Origin: Phycicoccus sp. Soil748 | GTDB lineage: Bacteria; Actinomycetota; Actinomycetes; Actinomycetales; Dermatophilaceae | Direction: 5' to 3' | Assembly (NCBI RefSeq): GCF_001428025.1 | Contig: NZ_LMSC01000006.1 | Coordinates: forward strand, 304,269 to 350,982 | DNA length: 46,714 bases | Part shown: positions 1 through 7,500 of the stretch, one piece after another | Position numbering within the stretch: position 1 is the first letter of the stretch | How the letters are laid out: each line of letters begins with the position of its first letter | Program-made: the position numbers and the translations under genes | The notes under the pieces: model-generated | Seen by the model: the letters and a program-made list of their open reading frames with translations, nothing else | What the model was told of the DNA's origin: nothing | Database searches by the model: none

Positions 1-2
1 AC

Positions 3-1466
3 GCGCCCGTCAAGGTGCCGCTGGCGACGCTCAACCGGCACGGCCTGGTCGCCGGAGCCACCGGCACGGGCAAGACGAAGACGTTGCAGCTCATGGCCGA
101 GCAGCTCTCCGGCCAGGGCGTGCCGGTCTTCCTCGCCGACATCAAGGGCGACCTGTCCGGGATGGCGACCGCGGGGGTCAGCAACGACCGGATCGCGAGC
201 CGGGCGACCGACGTCGGGCAGCAGTGGGTGGGCACCGCGTACCCCACCGAGTTCCTGTCACTCGGCGGTCTCGGGCAGGGCATCCCCGTCCGCGCCACCG
301 TGACGTCGTTCGGCCCGACGCTGCTGTCGAAGGTGTTGGGGCTCAACGACACCCAGGAGTCCAGCCTCGGCCTGGTCTTCCACTACGCCGACAAGAACGG
401 CCTGGCGCTGCTCGACATCAAGGACCTGCGCGAGGTCGTCTCCTACCTCACCTCCGACGAGGGCAAGGCCGACCTCAAGTCGCTCGGCGGCCTGTCGTCG
501 GCGACGGCAGGTGTCATCCTGCGGGAGCTCGTGGCGTTCTCCGACCAGGGCGCCGACGCGTTCTTCGGTGAACCCGAGTTCGACACCGCGGACTTGCTCC
601 GCACGGCTGCCGACGGCAAGGGCCTGGTCACCTGCCTGGAGCTGCCCGCCGTGCAGGACCGGCCGGCGCTGTTCTCGACGTTCCTCATGTGGCTGCTCGC
701 GGACCTGTTCCACGACCTCCCCGAGATCGGCGACGCCGACAAGCCCAAGCTGGTGTTCTTCTTCGACGAGGCCCACCTGTTGTTCAAGGACGCGAGCAAG
801 GCGTTCCTGTCGGCGATCGAGCAGACCGTGCGACTCATCCGGTCCAAGGGCGTCGGCGTCTTCTTCGTGACCCAGAGCCCCAAGGACGTGCCCAGCGGGG
901 TGCTGGCCCAGCTCGGCAACCGGGTGCAGCACGCGTTGCGCGCCTACACGCCCGAGGACGCCAAGGCGCTCAAGGCCGCGGTGTCGACCTACCCCCGCAG
1001 CGACTACGACCTCGAGGAGCTGCTCACCTCCCTCGGCACCGGCGAGGCCGTCGTCACGGTGCTGTCGGAGAAGGGTGCGCCGACCCCGGTCGCGTGGACC
1101 CGCATGATCGCCCCGCAGTCGCTGATGGCGCCCTCCGACGCGGCGACCGTCACCGCGCTCATCGCGGGGTCACCGCTGGCGGCGGAGTACGCCACTGCCG
1201 TCGACCGCGAGTCCGCCTACGAGAAGCTGCGCGCCCGCCTCGAGGCGGCACCCGCCGCGCCGCCGGCCGCTCCCGCTCCCGCTCCCCAGTCCGCTCAGTC
1301 CCCGGCGCCGGCCCCGCACGCCCCGAAGCCGGCGAAGGAGCAGCCCGGCATCGTCGAGCAGGTGGTGACGTCGAGCGCGTTCAAGTCGGCCCTGCGCTCG
1401 GCCGGCACCGTCCTCGGCCGCGAGATCACCCGCTCGATCTTCGGCACCGCCCGCCGCTCCCGCTGA
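3..1466 (+). CDS. HerA-like ATPase, DUF853 (YjgR) family, 5' truncated by window edge
   Basis: The reading frame is open from the first bases of the window, so the true start lies upstream. A GTG at 15 is only an internal codon. The visible part has a Walker A motif (GATGTGKT, about 20 codons in) and a Walker B motif (FFFDEAH, near codon 255), as in the HerA/FtsK-like DUF853 family. A Pro/Ala-rich linker and a short basic C-terminus follow. Family members are cytoplasmic P-loop ATPases of poorly defined role, related to the DNA-pumping HerA helicases. The visible length of about 488 codons is close to full family size, so little is missing. The gene converges on the AEC permease gene, with a strong hairpin between them. 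The family call is secure; the function is not. Confidence 0.85.
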   Translation, partial: APVKVPLATLNRHGLVAGATGTGKTKTLQLMAEQLSGQGVPVFLADIKGDLSGMATAGVSNDRIASRATDVGQQWVGTAYPTEFLSLGGLGQGIPVRATVTSFGPTLLSKVLGLNDTQESSLGLVFHYADKNGLALLDIKDLREVVSYLTSDEGKADLKSLGGLSSATAGVILRELVAFSDQGADAFFGEPEFDTADLLRTAADGKGLVTCLELPAVQDRPALFSTFLMWLLADLFHDLPEIGDADKPKLVFFFDEAHLLFKDASKAFLSAIEQTVRLIRSKGVGVFFVTQSPKDVPSGVLAQLGNRVQHALRAYTPEDAKALKAAVSTYPRSDYDLEELLTSLGTGEAVVTVLSEKGAPTPVAWTRMIAPQSLMAPSDAATVTALIAGSPLAAEYATAVDRESAYEKLRARLEAAPAAPPAAPAPAPQSAQSPAPAPHAPKPAKEQPGIVEQVVTSSAFKSALRSAGTVLGREITRSIFGTARRSR

Positions 1467-1516
1467 CCCGTCCGCCGACTCCGACCGCACCCATACCCGG
1501 CCGCCCTCCGACGCCG

Positions 1517-1563
1517 GTTCGAGGTATTCGGCGACCGGATCCCGGCGGCGGAATACCTCGAAC
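1517..1563. terminator. Perfect 13-bp inverted repeat between convergent genes
   Basis: GTTCGAGGTATTC at 1517-1529 is repeated as its exact reverse complement at 1551-1563. The 21-nt loop holds a smaller CCGG/CCGG hairpin. It lies midway in the 128-bp gap between two convergent stop codons (1466 on +, 1595 on -). A bidirectional terminator is the simplest reading. There is no T-run on either side, and the stem is more AT-rich than its surroundings, so a REP-like element is an alternative. Confidence 0.5.
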
Positions 1564-1594
1564 GGCGAGGGCTCGCCAGGCGAACGCGGGGCGG

Positions 1595-2518
1595 TCAGCC
1601 GAGGACGGTGGCGACGAACAGGATGACGGGGACGGCGCCGACCGTCGTGATGAGGATCGTGTCGCGTGCCAGGACCGTGGCGCGGCCGTAGCGCGTGGCG
1701 TGGACGAAGATGTTCTGCGCGGTCGGCAGGGCCGAGGTGACCACGATGGCGAGCAGGGCGTGCCCCTCGACGCCGATGAGCTGTGAGGCGACGAACCACG
1801 CCACGAGCGGCTGCAGGACCAGCTTGAGAGCGGACGTCGCGGCCAGCTCCGTGACCGACCCGGCGCGGCCGAGCCCGGGCCCGAGGCGCAGCGCGATGCC
1901 GTAGGCGATGAGCATGCTGGGCACCGCCATGTTGCCGATCAGCCCGAGTGGACTGGCCAGCGGTGCCGGGAGCGTCCATCCGGTCACCGACAGCAGCACG
2001 CCGGCGAGCGAGCCCACGGTCAGCGGGTTCCTCAGCGGTCGGGACAGCACCTGCCACACCGAGCCCGAGCGTCCCCGGGCGTCGACGTCGAGGACGGCCA
2101 GGGCCAGGGGCTGCAGGACGAGCAGCTGCAGCAGGAGCGTCGGCGCGACCAGGGCTGCGTCGCCGAGGACATAGCTGGCGACGGGGATGCCGAGGTTGCC
2201 GGCGTTGACGTATGACGCGGAGAGCGCGCCGATGGTGGCGTCACCGAGGCGACGGTGCCAGACCCAGCGGGCGAGGGCGCAGTACGGCCCGGCGGTGGCG
2301 ACCACGCCCGCACTGGTGGCGAGCAGGTTGGCCGACAGCACCGAGTGGACGTCGGCACGGCTGAGGGTGATGACCATGAGGGCCGGGCTGGCCACGAAGA
2401 ACGCGAGCTTCGACAGGAGCCGCTGCGCCTGGAGGTCGAGCACGCGCAGGTGGGCGAGCAGCGCACCGACGCCGATGACGACGGCGATCGTGGCGAAACC
2501 GGTGAAGACCCCCTGCAC
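1595..2518 (-). CDS. AEC family transporter (auxin efflux carrier-type permease)
   Basis: 307 residues, almost wholly hydrophobic. Roughly ten membrane segments are arranged as two repeats joined by a more polar middle, as in the AEC/PIN-like family (MdcF/YfdV type). Bacterial members move small organic acids such as malonate or malate; the substrate here cannot be told. The start is GTG, preceded not by a ribosome site but by TAGCCT six bases upstream, which predicts a leaderless transcript. That hexamer overlaps the stop codon of the acyl-CoA synthetase gene just upstream on the same strand. The proximity suggests an organic-acid link with that enzyme, but this is only inference. Confidence 0.85.
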   Translation of the reverse strand: MQGVFTGFATIAVVIGVGALLAHLRVLDLQAQRLLSKLAFFVASPALMVITLSRADVHSVLSANLLATSAGVVATAGPYCALARWVWHRRLGDATIGALSASYVNAGNLGIPVASYVLGDAALVAPTLLLQLLVLQPLALAVLDVDARGRSGSVWQVLSRPLRNPLTVGSLAGVLLSVTGWTLPAPLASPLGLIGNMAVPSMLIAYGIALRLGPGLGRAGSVTELAATSALKLVLQPLVAWFVASQLIGVEGHALLAIVVTSALPTAQNIFVHATRYGRATVLARDTILITTVGAVPVILFVATVLG

Positions 2519-2524
2519 GCCGTC

Positions 2525-2530
2525 AGGCTA
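2525..2530 (-). promoter_or_regulatory. Predicted -10 element of the AEC gene, overlapping the upstream stop codon
   Basis: TAGCCT on the minus strand ends six bases before the GTG start of the AEC gene. Its first three bases are the TAG stop of the synthetase gene. No -35 match is evident. The placement fits a leaderless start. Confidence 0.45.
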
Positions 2531-4435
2531 GACGGGAGGGCGCAGCACAGGTGCGAGGGTCTCGAGAAGGCCGGCGTCCTCGATGGTGCCCGGCACGACC
2601 GGCGTGTGCCCGTCGGCCATCTCGCGCATCGTCTTGCGCAGGATCTTGCCCGAGCGCGTCTTCGGCAGGGCCGGCACGATGTCGACGCGGTGCAGGGAGG
2701 CGACGGCCCCGACCTCGTCGCGCACCCGCTGCACGAGCTCGGCCCGGATGCGCTCGCCGTCGGTCGCGCCGTCGACACCGGCCTTGAGCACCACCAGCCC
2801 GCGCGGCACCTGGCCCTTGAGGTCGTCGGCGACCCCGATGACCGCGCACTCGGCGACGGCCTCGTGCCCGGCGAGGGCGGCCTCGATGGAGCCGGTCGAC
2901 AGCCGGTGCCCCGCGACGTTGAGGACGTCGTCGGTGCGGCCCATGACGTGCAGGTAGCCGTCCTCGTCGACGAACCCGCCGTCGCCGGTGAGGTAGTAGC
3001 CGTCGAAGGCCGACAGGTAGCCCGCGACGTAGCGCTCGTCGTCGCCCCACAGGGTCGGCAGCGTGCCGGGTGGCAGTGGCAGCTTGATGCAGATGGACCC
3101 CTCCCGACCCGCGGGCACCCGCTCACCACGCTCGTCCAGGACGTGCACGTCGTACCCCGGGCAGGGCACGCTCGGCGAGCCGGCCTTGATGGGCATGGGC
3201 TCGAGGCCGCGCAGGTTGGCGGCGACCGGCCAGCCGGTCTCGGTCTGCCACCAGTTGTCGACGACGGGCACCCCGAGCCGATCGCAGGCCCACGCATACG
3301 TGTCGGGGTCGAGCCGTTCGCCAGCCAGGAACACCGTCTGGAGCGACGAGAGGTCGTGCCCCTGCATGAGCCGCCCCTCGGGGTCGTCGCGCTTGATGGC
3401 GCGGTAGGCGGTGGGGGCGGTGAACATCGCCTTCACGCCGTACTCCGCGATGACGCGCCAGAACGCGCCGGCGTCCGGGGTGCCGACCGGCTTCCCTTCG
3501 TAGAGAACGGTGGTCGCGCCGGTGAGCAGCGGCGCGTAGACGATGTAGGAGTGGCCGACGACCCAGCCGACGTCGCTGGCGGTGAACCACGGGTCGCCGG
3601 GCCCGATGCCGAACACGTTCTCCATCGACCAGCGCAACGCCACCGCGTGCCCGCCGTTGTCGCGGACGATGCCCTTGGGCCGGCCGGTCGTGCCGGAGGT
3701 GTAGAGGATGTAGAGCGGGTCGGTGGCGGCCACCTCGACGCAGTCGGCCGGCTCGGCGTCGGCGACGAGCTCGTCCCAGTCGAGCTCCTCCCAGTCGGTG
3801 TCGCGCTCACCGACGGCGGCGCGGGCCTGCGGGCGCTGGAGCACGATGACGGTCTCGGGCTTGTGGCTGCTGCGGTCGAGCGCGTCGTCGAGCATCGGCT
3901 TGTACTCGACGACGCGGCTCGGCTCGATGCCGCAGCTGGCCGCGACGACCACGGTCGGACGCGCGTCCTCGATGCGGGCCGCGAGCTCGGCCGGCGCGAA
4001 GCCCCCGAACACGACGGAGTGGACGGCACCGAGGCGGGCGCAGGCCAGCATGGCGACCACTGCCTCCGGGACCATCGGCATGTAGATGACGACCCGGTCG
4101 CCCTTGGTCACCCCGAGCGAGTCCAGCGCCCCGGCGAAGGTGGCGACCTGTGCCAACAGCTCGGCATAGGTGAGCGTCTGCTTCGTGCCGGTCACCGGGG
4201 AGTCGTAGAGGAGCGCGGCCTGGGGACCGCGTCCGGCCGCGACGTGGCGGTCGAGCGCGTTGAAACAGGTGTTGAGGGTGCCGCCGGTGAACCAGCGGTA
4301 GAACGGCGGCCGGTCGTCGTCGAGCACCCGCGGGGGAGGGGTGACCCAGTCGACGAGCCGGGCGGCCCGCCCCCAGAAGGCATCCGGGTCGGCCAGGCTC
4401 TCGTCGTACGCCGCGCGGTAGGCACCGTTGCTCAT
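2528..4435 (-). CDS. Acyl-CoA synthetase, propionyl-CoA synthetase (PrpE)-like
   Basis: 635 residues, the size of acetyl/propionyl-CoA synthetases. It should form acyl-AMP from a short carboxylic acid and ATP, then acyl-CoA, in the cytoplasm. Visible features are an N-terminal ACAS_N region (about 5-60), the phosphate loop YTSGTTGRPKG (245-255) followed by the VRDNGGHAVAL signature typical of PrpE/ACSS3 enzymes, NWWQTETGWP in the middle, and the C-terminal KTRSGK motif with the acetylatable lysine near residue 600. The VRDNGG signature favours propionate over acetate, although acetate cannot be excluded. It starts at ATG 4435. The next gene, an AEC permease, begins 9 bases after its stop and may supply an acid substrate. 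Confidence 0.87.
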   Translation of the reverse strand: MSNGAYRAAYDESLADPDAFWGRAARLVDWVTPPPRVLDDDRPPFYRWFTGGTLNTCFNALDRHVAAGRGPQAALLYDSPVTGTKQTLTYAELLAQVATFAGALDSLGVTKGDRVVIYMPMVPEAVVAMLACARLGAVHSVVFGGFAPAELAARIEDARPTVVVAASCGIEPSRVVEYKPMLDDALDRSSHKPETVIVLQRPQARAAVGERDTDWEELDWDELVADAEPADCVEVAATDPLYILYTSGTTGRPKGIVRDNGGHAVALRWSMENVFGIGPGDPWFTASDVGWVVGHSYIVYAPLLTGATTVLYEGKPVGTPDAGAFWRVIAEYGVKAMFTAPTAYRAIKRDDPEGRLMQGHDLSSLQTVFLAGERLDPDTYAWACDRLGVPVVDNWWQTETGWPVAANLRGLEPMPIKAGSPSVPCPGYDVHVLDERGERVPAGREGSICIKLPLPPGTLPTLWGDDERYVAGYLSAFDGYYLTGDGGFVDEDGYLHVMGRTDDVLNVAGHRLSTGSIEAALAGHEAVAECAVIGVADDLKGQVPRGLVVLKAGVDGATDGERIRAELVQRVRDEVGAVASLHRVDIVPALPKTRSGKILRKTMREMADGHTPVVPGTIEDAGLLETLAPVLRPPV

Positions 4436-4556
4436 GGGTCCATCGTGCGGCGCGACCCCTGACCGCGCCAGAGGCGTGGACGGCCGGCGCGACGGGAGCG
4501 CGGCTCGCTGCGGCGAGCGGTACCCGGTGCGCCCTTCCCGTGACGCGGACCGGTCG

Positions 4557-4937
4557 TCAGGTGGGGGTGACCGGGGGTGCCCAGCCCGGGCGCGGGATCA
4601 GGCAGAAGGGGTGGCCGGCCGGGTCGGCATACACGTGCTCACCCGGCGGGCTGAGCAGCCGCGCCCCGAGGGCGACCGCCTCGGCGCCCAGCACGACGGG
4701 GTCGTCGGCCATGACGTCGAGGTGCACCTGCTGCGGCCGGGCGGGGTCGCCCCAGACGGGTGGCTGGTGGTCGGGCGCGAGCTGGAACGCCAGTCCCGAC
4801 GTGGTGTCGTCGACGGACACCACGACCCAGGTGTCGCTGGTGCAGGTCACGGGCAGGTCCAGGAGCGCCGACCAGAACGCGGCCACCGCGTGCGGGTCGC
4901 GGCAGTCGAGGACGACGTGGTGCAGGCGCCCGGGCAC
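4557..4937 (-). CDS. VOC family (glyoxalase/bleomycin-resistance fold) protein
   Basis: 126 residues with a GTG start. The pattern LHHVVLDCRDPHAVAAFW at the N-terminus and VYADPAGHPFCLI near the C-terminus are the two beta-alpha-beta-beta-beta halves of a vicinal-oxygen-chelate fold, of the Glyoxalase_6 type common in actinomycetes. Such proteins may bind a metal or a hydrophobic ligand; the substrate is unknown. It starts 7 bases after the stop of the membrane protein gene and is probably co-transcribed with it. Confidence 0.8.
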   Translation of the reverse strand: MPGRLHHVVLDCRDPHAVAAFWSALLDLPVTCTSDTWVVVSVDDTTSGLAFQLAPDHQPPVWGDPARPQQVHLDVMADDPVVLGAEAVALGARLLSPPGEHVYADPAGHPFCLIPRPGWAPPVTPT

Positions 4938-4944
4938 GAGCGGC

Positions 4945-5502
4945 CTAGTCGACCGGGCGGTTGCTGTAGCGGATCCAGGCCGAGGAGTCGCGGTGCCACC
5001 ACCGGACCAGCGTCCAGGCGCCGATGAGCAGCAGGGACAGCGCGAGCGTCCTCGCGAAGAGCCCGGCGGTGGGCAGCAGGCCGCCGAAGAAGACGACCAG
5101 CGCGATGGCGAACAGCGCGCAGCCGAGCCACCGGGCCCACGACGACCCGCGCGAGGCCGCCTGCGCCAGGCTGAACCAGGCGACGGCCGACACCACGGCC
5201 CAGGCGATCGAGATGGTCAGGCTGAGGGCGACGATGCTGTCGAGGTCGCTGGCGTTGACGCGGGCTCCCTGCGACCTGGCCTCGGCGGCGAACGCGGTGT
5301 GGAGGGCGCCGCGGGTGAAGAAGGCGCGCGGGACCTCGAGCAGGCTGAGTACGGCGCCGACCTGCAGGAGGCGCACGGTCTCGAGGATCGACTGCGGCGG
5401 CACCACCGGGGAGCCGGGGCGCCACGTGGTGCGCTCGGCAGCCCGCCCGTCGCCCGCGGTGTCGGGGCTGAGGGCTCCGCGCCAGCGGATCTGTCGCGCC
5501 AT
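4945..5502 (-). CDS. Hypothetical four-helix membrane protein
   Basis: 185 residues. A polar N-terminus of about 40 residues precedes four hydrophobic segments (about 42-62, 88-115, 125-145 and 150-168), and the C-terminal tail is short and basic. No family was recognised. It begins at ATG 5502, and TAGGGT lies exactly six bases upstream on the minus strand, so the transcript is probably leaderless. The VOC protein gene follows 7 bases after its stop. Nothing in the sequence points to a function beyond residence in the cytoplasmic membrane. Confidence 0.65.
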   Translation of the reverse strand: MARQIRWRGALSPDTAGDGRAAERTTWRPGSPVVPPQSILETVRLLQVGAVLSLLEVPRAFFTRGALHTAFAAEARSQGARVNASDLDSIVALSLTISIAWAVVSAVAWFSLAQAASRGSSWARWLGCALFAIALVVFFGGLLPTAGLFARTLALSLLLIGAWTLVRWWHRDSSAWIRYSNRPVD

Positions 5503-5508
5503 GGGTCG

Positions 5509-5514
5509 ACCCTA
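5509..5514 (-). promoter_or_regulatory. Predicted leaderless -10 (TAGGGT) for the membrane protein gene
   Basis: TAGGGT on the minus strand ends six bases before ATG 5502. There is no ribosome site and no clear -35. Confidence 0.45.
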
Positions 5515-5582
5515 ATCCGCGAAGGGGTGCTGGTCACCGGGTGACCTGACGAAATCCTGACCAAACCGGACACCTGAACCCC

Positions 5583-5612
5583 TTGTCCCGTCTCTGCAAA
5601 CGTAGGTAAGTT
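5583..5612 (+). promoter_or_regulatory. Predicted promoter of the nagZ-namZ-amidase genes
   Basis: TTGTCC (5583-5588) and TAAGTT (5607-5612) are separated by 18 bases. This predicts transcription from about 5619, leaving a leader of about 43 nt that contains the operator-like repeat and a GGAGGAG ribosome site. CGTAGGTAAGT at 5601-5611 closely matches CGTAGGAAAGT at 11561-11571, in the murQ promoter. Confidence 0.5.
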
Positions 5613-5624
5613 CCGCAGGAAGTC

Positions 5625-5645
5625 ATTCAATGGTGAATCGTTCAC
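5625..5645 (+). promoter_or_regulatory. Operator-like element, copy 1 (nagZ leader)
   Basis: Two overlapping inverted repeats are present: ATTCA-4-TGAAT (5625-5638) and GTGAA-3-TTCAC (5633-5645). The sequence from 5627 to 5645 is nearly repeated, inverted, at 11531-11551 beside the murQ promoter. The likely ligand-responsive repressor is the RpiR/MurR-like protein encoded at 10641, by analogy with MurR. Its position just downstream of the predicted transcription start fits repression. Confidence 0.6.
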
Positions 5646-5661
5646 TTCCTTGGAGGAGCCC

Positions 5662-7482
5662 ATGTCCGGGTCTGTCCTGTCCCGTCGTTCCGTTGTCGCC
5701 GGGGCCGCCGGCATCGCCCTCCTCGGCGCCGGGCTGTCCACCGCAGCCGCCGCGCCGACCACGGCGCCACCCCTTCCCCCCGCGGCGGAGAACGGCTGGG
5801 TGACCTCGACCCTCGCGCGGATGACGCTCGAGGAGAAGGTCGGGCAGCTGTTCATCCAGAACGTCTACGGCAAGGACGCCACCACCCCGGACGCACGCAA
5901 CATCCCGCTGTACGGCGTCGCGAGCCCGGCGGAGGTCGTGCGCAAGTACCACCTCGGCGGGGTCATCTACTTCGCCTGGACCGACAGCGTCCAGAACCCG
6001 CAGCAGATCACCGGGCTGTCCAACGGCCTCCAGCAGGCCGCGCTCAGCCAGGACTCGAAGGTCCACATCCCACTGCAGGTGGCGACCGACCAGGAGCAGG
6101 GGGTGGTCACCCGCATCGGCCCTCCGGCGACGCAGTTCCCCGGGTCGATGGCGCTCGGCGCCGGCCGCAGCACCGACGACGCCCGCACCGCGGCGCGGAT
6201 CACCGGTGAGGAGCTCAAGGCCATGGGCGTCAACACCGACTTCGCGCCCGACTCCGACGTCAACGTCAACGCCCTCAACCCCGTCATCGGCACCCGGTCG
6301 TTCTCCTCCGACCCGGCGCTCGCAGCCAGCATGGTCGGCGCCCAGGTGCGCGGCTACCAGGACGACGCCGGCATCTCCTCCTCCGCCAAGCACTTCCCAG
6401 GGCACGGCGACACCGCGACCGACAGCCACGTCGCCTTCCCGGTCATCACGCACAGCCGCCAGCAGTGGGAGCAGATCGACGCCCCGCCGTTCAAGCAGGC
6501 CATCGCCGACGGCATCGACATGATCATGACGGCGCACCTGAGCTTCCCGGCGCTCGACGACTCCGGCAACCCCGCGACGCTCAGCCGGCCCATCCTCACC
6601 GGCCTGCTGCGGGGCGAGCTCGGCTACAAGGGGGTCATCGTCACCGACTCGCTGGCGATGCAGGGTGTGCGCGACCTCTACGGCGACCCCGAGGTCGCCG
6701 TCCGAGCCCTGTCCGCCGGTGCCGACCAGCTGCTCATGACGCCGGCCATGGACGACGCGTACGCCGCCGTGGTCGACGCCGTGCGCACCGGCCGGATCAG
6801 CCGGGCGGAACTCGACGCCAAGGTGCGCCGCGTCCTGGAGCTGAAGTACTCGCGCGGCATCGTCGCCCACCCGTACGCAGACCCGGCCGCCCTCGACTCG
6901 GTCGTCGGCACCCCGGAGCACCTCGCTGCGGCCGACGCCATCACCGACCGCACGACGACGCTCGTGAAGAACGACGCCGGCACCCTTCCGCTCGCCACGT
7001 CCGGCCGCAAGGTCCTCGTCACCGGGTACGGCGTCACGACCACCCAGACCCTCGCCGGCGGGCTGGCGGAGCAGGGTGCGGTCACCACGGTCAAGCAGAC
7101 CGGCACCTCGCCGACCGACGCCCAGGTCGCCAGCGCAGTCGCTGCCGCGGCGGGCCAGGACGCCGTCGTCGTGACCACCATGAAGGCCTGGGACACCTCG
7201 GCCACCGACCCGCGCGGTGGCCAGCAGAAGCTGGTCCAGGCGCTGCTCGCGACCGGCAAGCCGGTCATCGTGGTCGCCACCCGCGACCCCTACGACATCG
7301 CCTACATGACGCAGGCGCCGACCTACCTCGCGACCTACTCCTACAGCCCGGTCGCCATCGAGGCGGTCGCCCGCGTCATCGCCGGCAAGGTCACCCCGAC
7401 CGGCAAGCTGCCGGTCGACATCCCGGTCGCCGGCGACCCGTCGACGGTCCTCTACCCCTTCGGCCACGGCCTCACCTACTGA
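5662..7482 (+). CDS. nagZ: Exported beta-N-acetylglucosaminidase, glycoside hydrolase family 3 (NagZ-like)
   Basis: 606 residues. It removes non-reducing terminal GlcNAc from muropeptides or GlcNAc-MurNAc. The N-terminus has a Tat-type signal (SRRSVV followed by a hydrophobic stretch and AAA), so it acts outside the cytoplasm. The barrel carries KHFPGHGD at 243-250 followed by D254-S-H256, the Asp-His acid/base dyad that marks NagZ-type GH3 enzymes. The likely nucleophile is D329 in VTDSLAM. A C-terminal GH3_C domain (about 400-606) makes it two-domain, like Bacillus NagZ. The start is ATG 5662, behind GGAGGAG at 5652-5658; an upstream in-frame TTG at 5650 lies within the ribosome site and is rejected. 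It leads the salvage island, with namZ 18 bases downstream. Confidence 0.9.
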   Translation: MSGSVLSRRSVVAGAAGIALLGAGLSTAAAAPTTAPPLPPAAENGWVTSTLARMTLEEKVGQLFIQNVYGKDATTPDARNIPLYGVASPAEVVRKYHLGGVIYFAWTDSVQNPQQITGLSNGLQQAALSQDSKVHIPLQVATDQEQGVVTRIGPPATQFPGSMALGAGRSTDDARTAARITGEELKAMGVNTDFAPDSDVNVNALNPVIGTRSFSSDPALAASMVGAQVRGYQDDAGISSSAKHFPGHGDTATDSHVAFPVITHSRQQWEQIDAPPFKQAIADGIDMIMTAHLSFPALDDSGNPATLSRPILTGLLRGELGYKGVIVTDSLAMQGVRDLYGDPEVAVRALSAGADQLLMTPAMDDAYAAVVDAVRTGRISRAELDAKVRRVLELKYSRGIVAHPYADPAALDSVVGTPEHLAAADAITDRTTTLVKNDAGTLPLATSGRKVLVTGYGVTTTQTLAGGLAEQGAVTTVKQTGTSPTDAQVASAVAAAAGQDAVVVTTMKAWDTSATDPRGGQQKLVQALLATGKPVIVVATRDPYDIAYMTQAPTYLATYSYSPVAIEAVARVIAGKVTPTGKLPVDIPVAGDPSTVLYPFGHGLTY

Positions 7483-7500
7483 GGCGCAAGGAGAGCTCCC

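Noticed and set aside
2255-4462. 735-codon open frame on the plus strand
   Set aside because: It is antisense to the acyl-CoA synthetase and AEC genes, with no recognisable motifs and a composition typical of third-position GC shadows.
5650-5661. TTG at 5650 as start of nagZ
   Set aside because: The TTG lies within the GGAGGAG ribosome site that serves ATG 5662, and the Tat signal begins properly at 5662.
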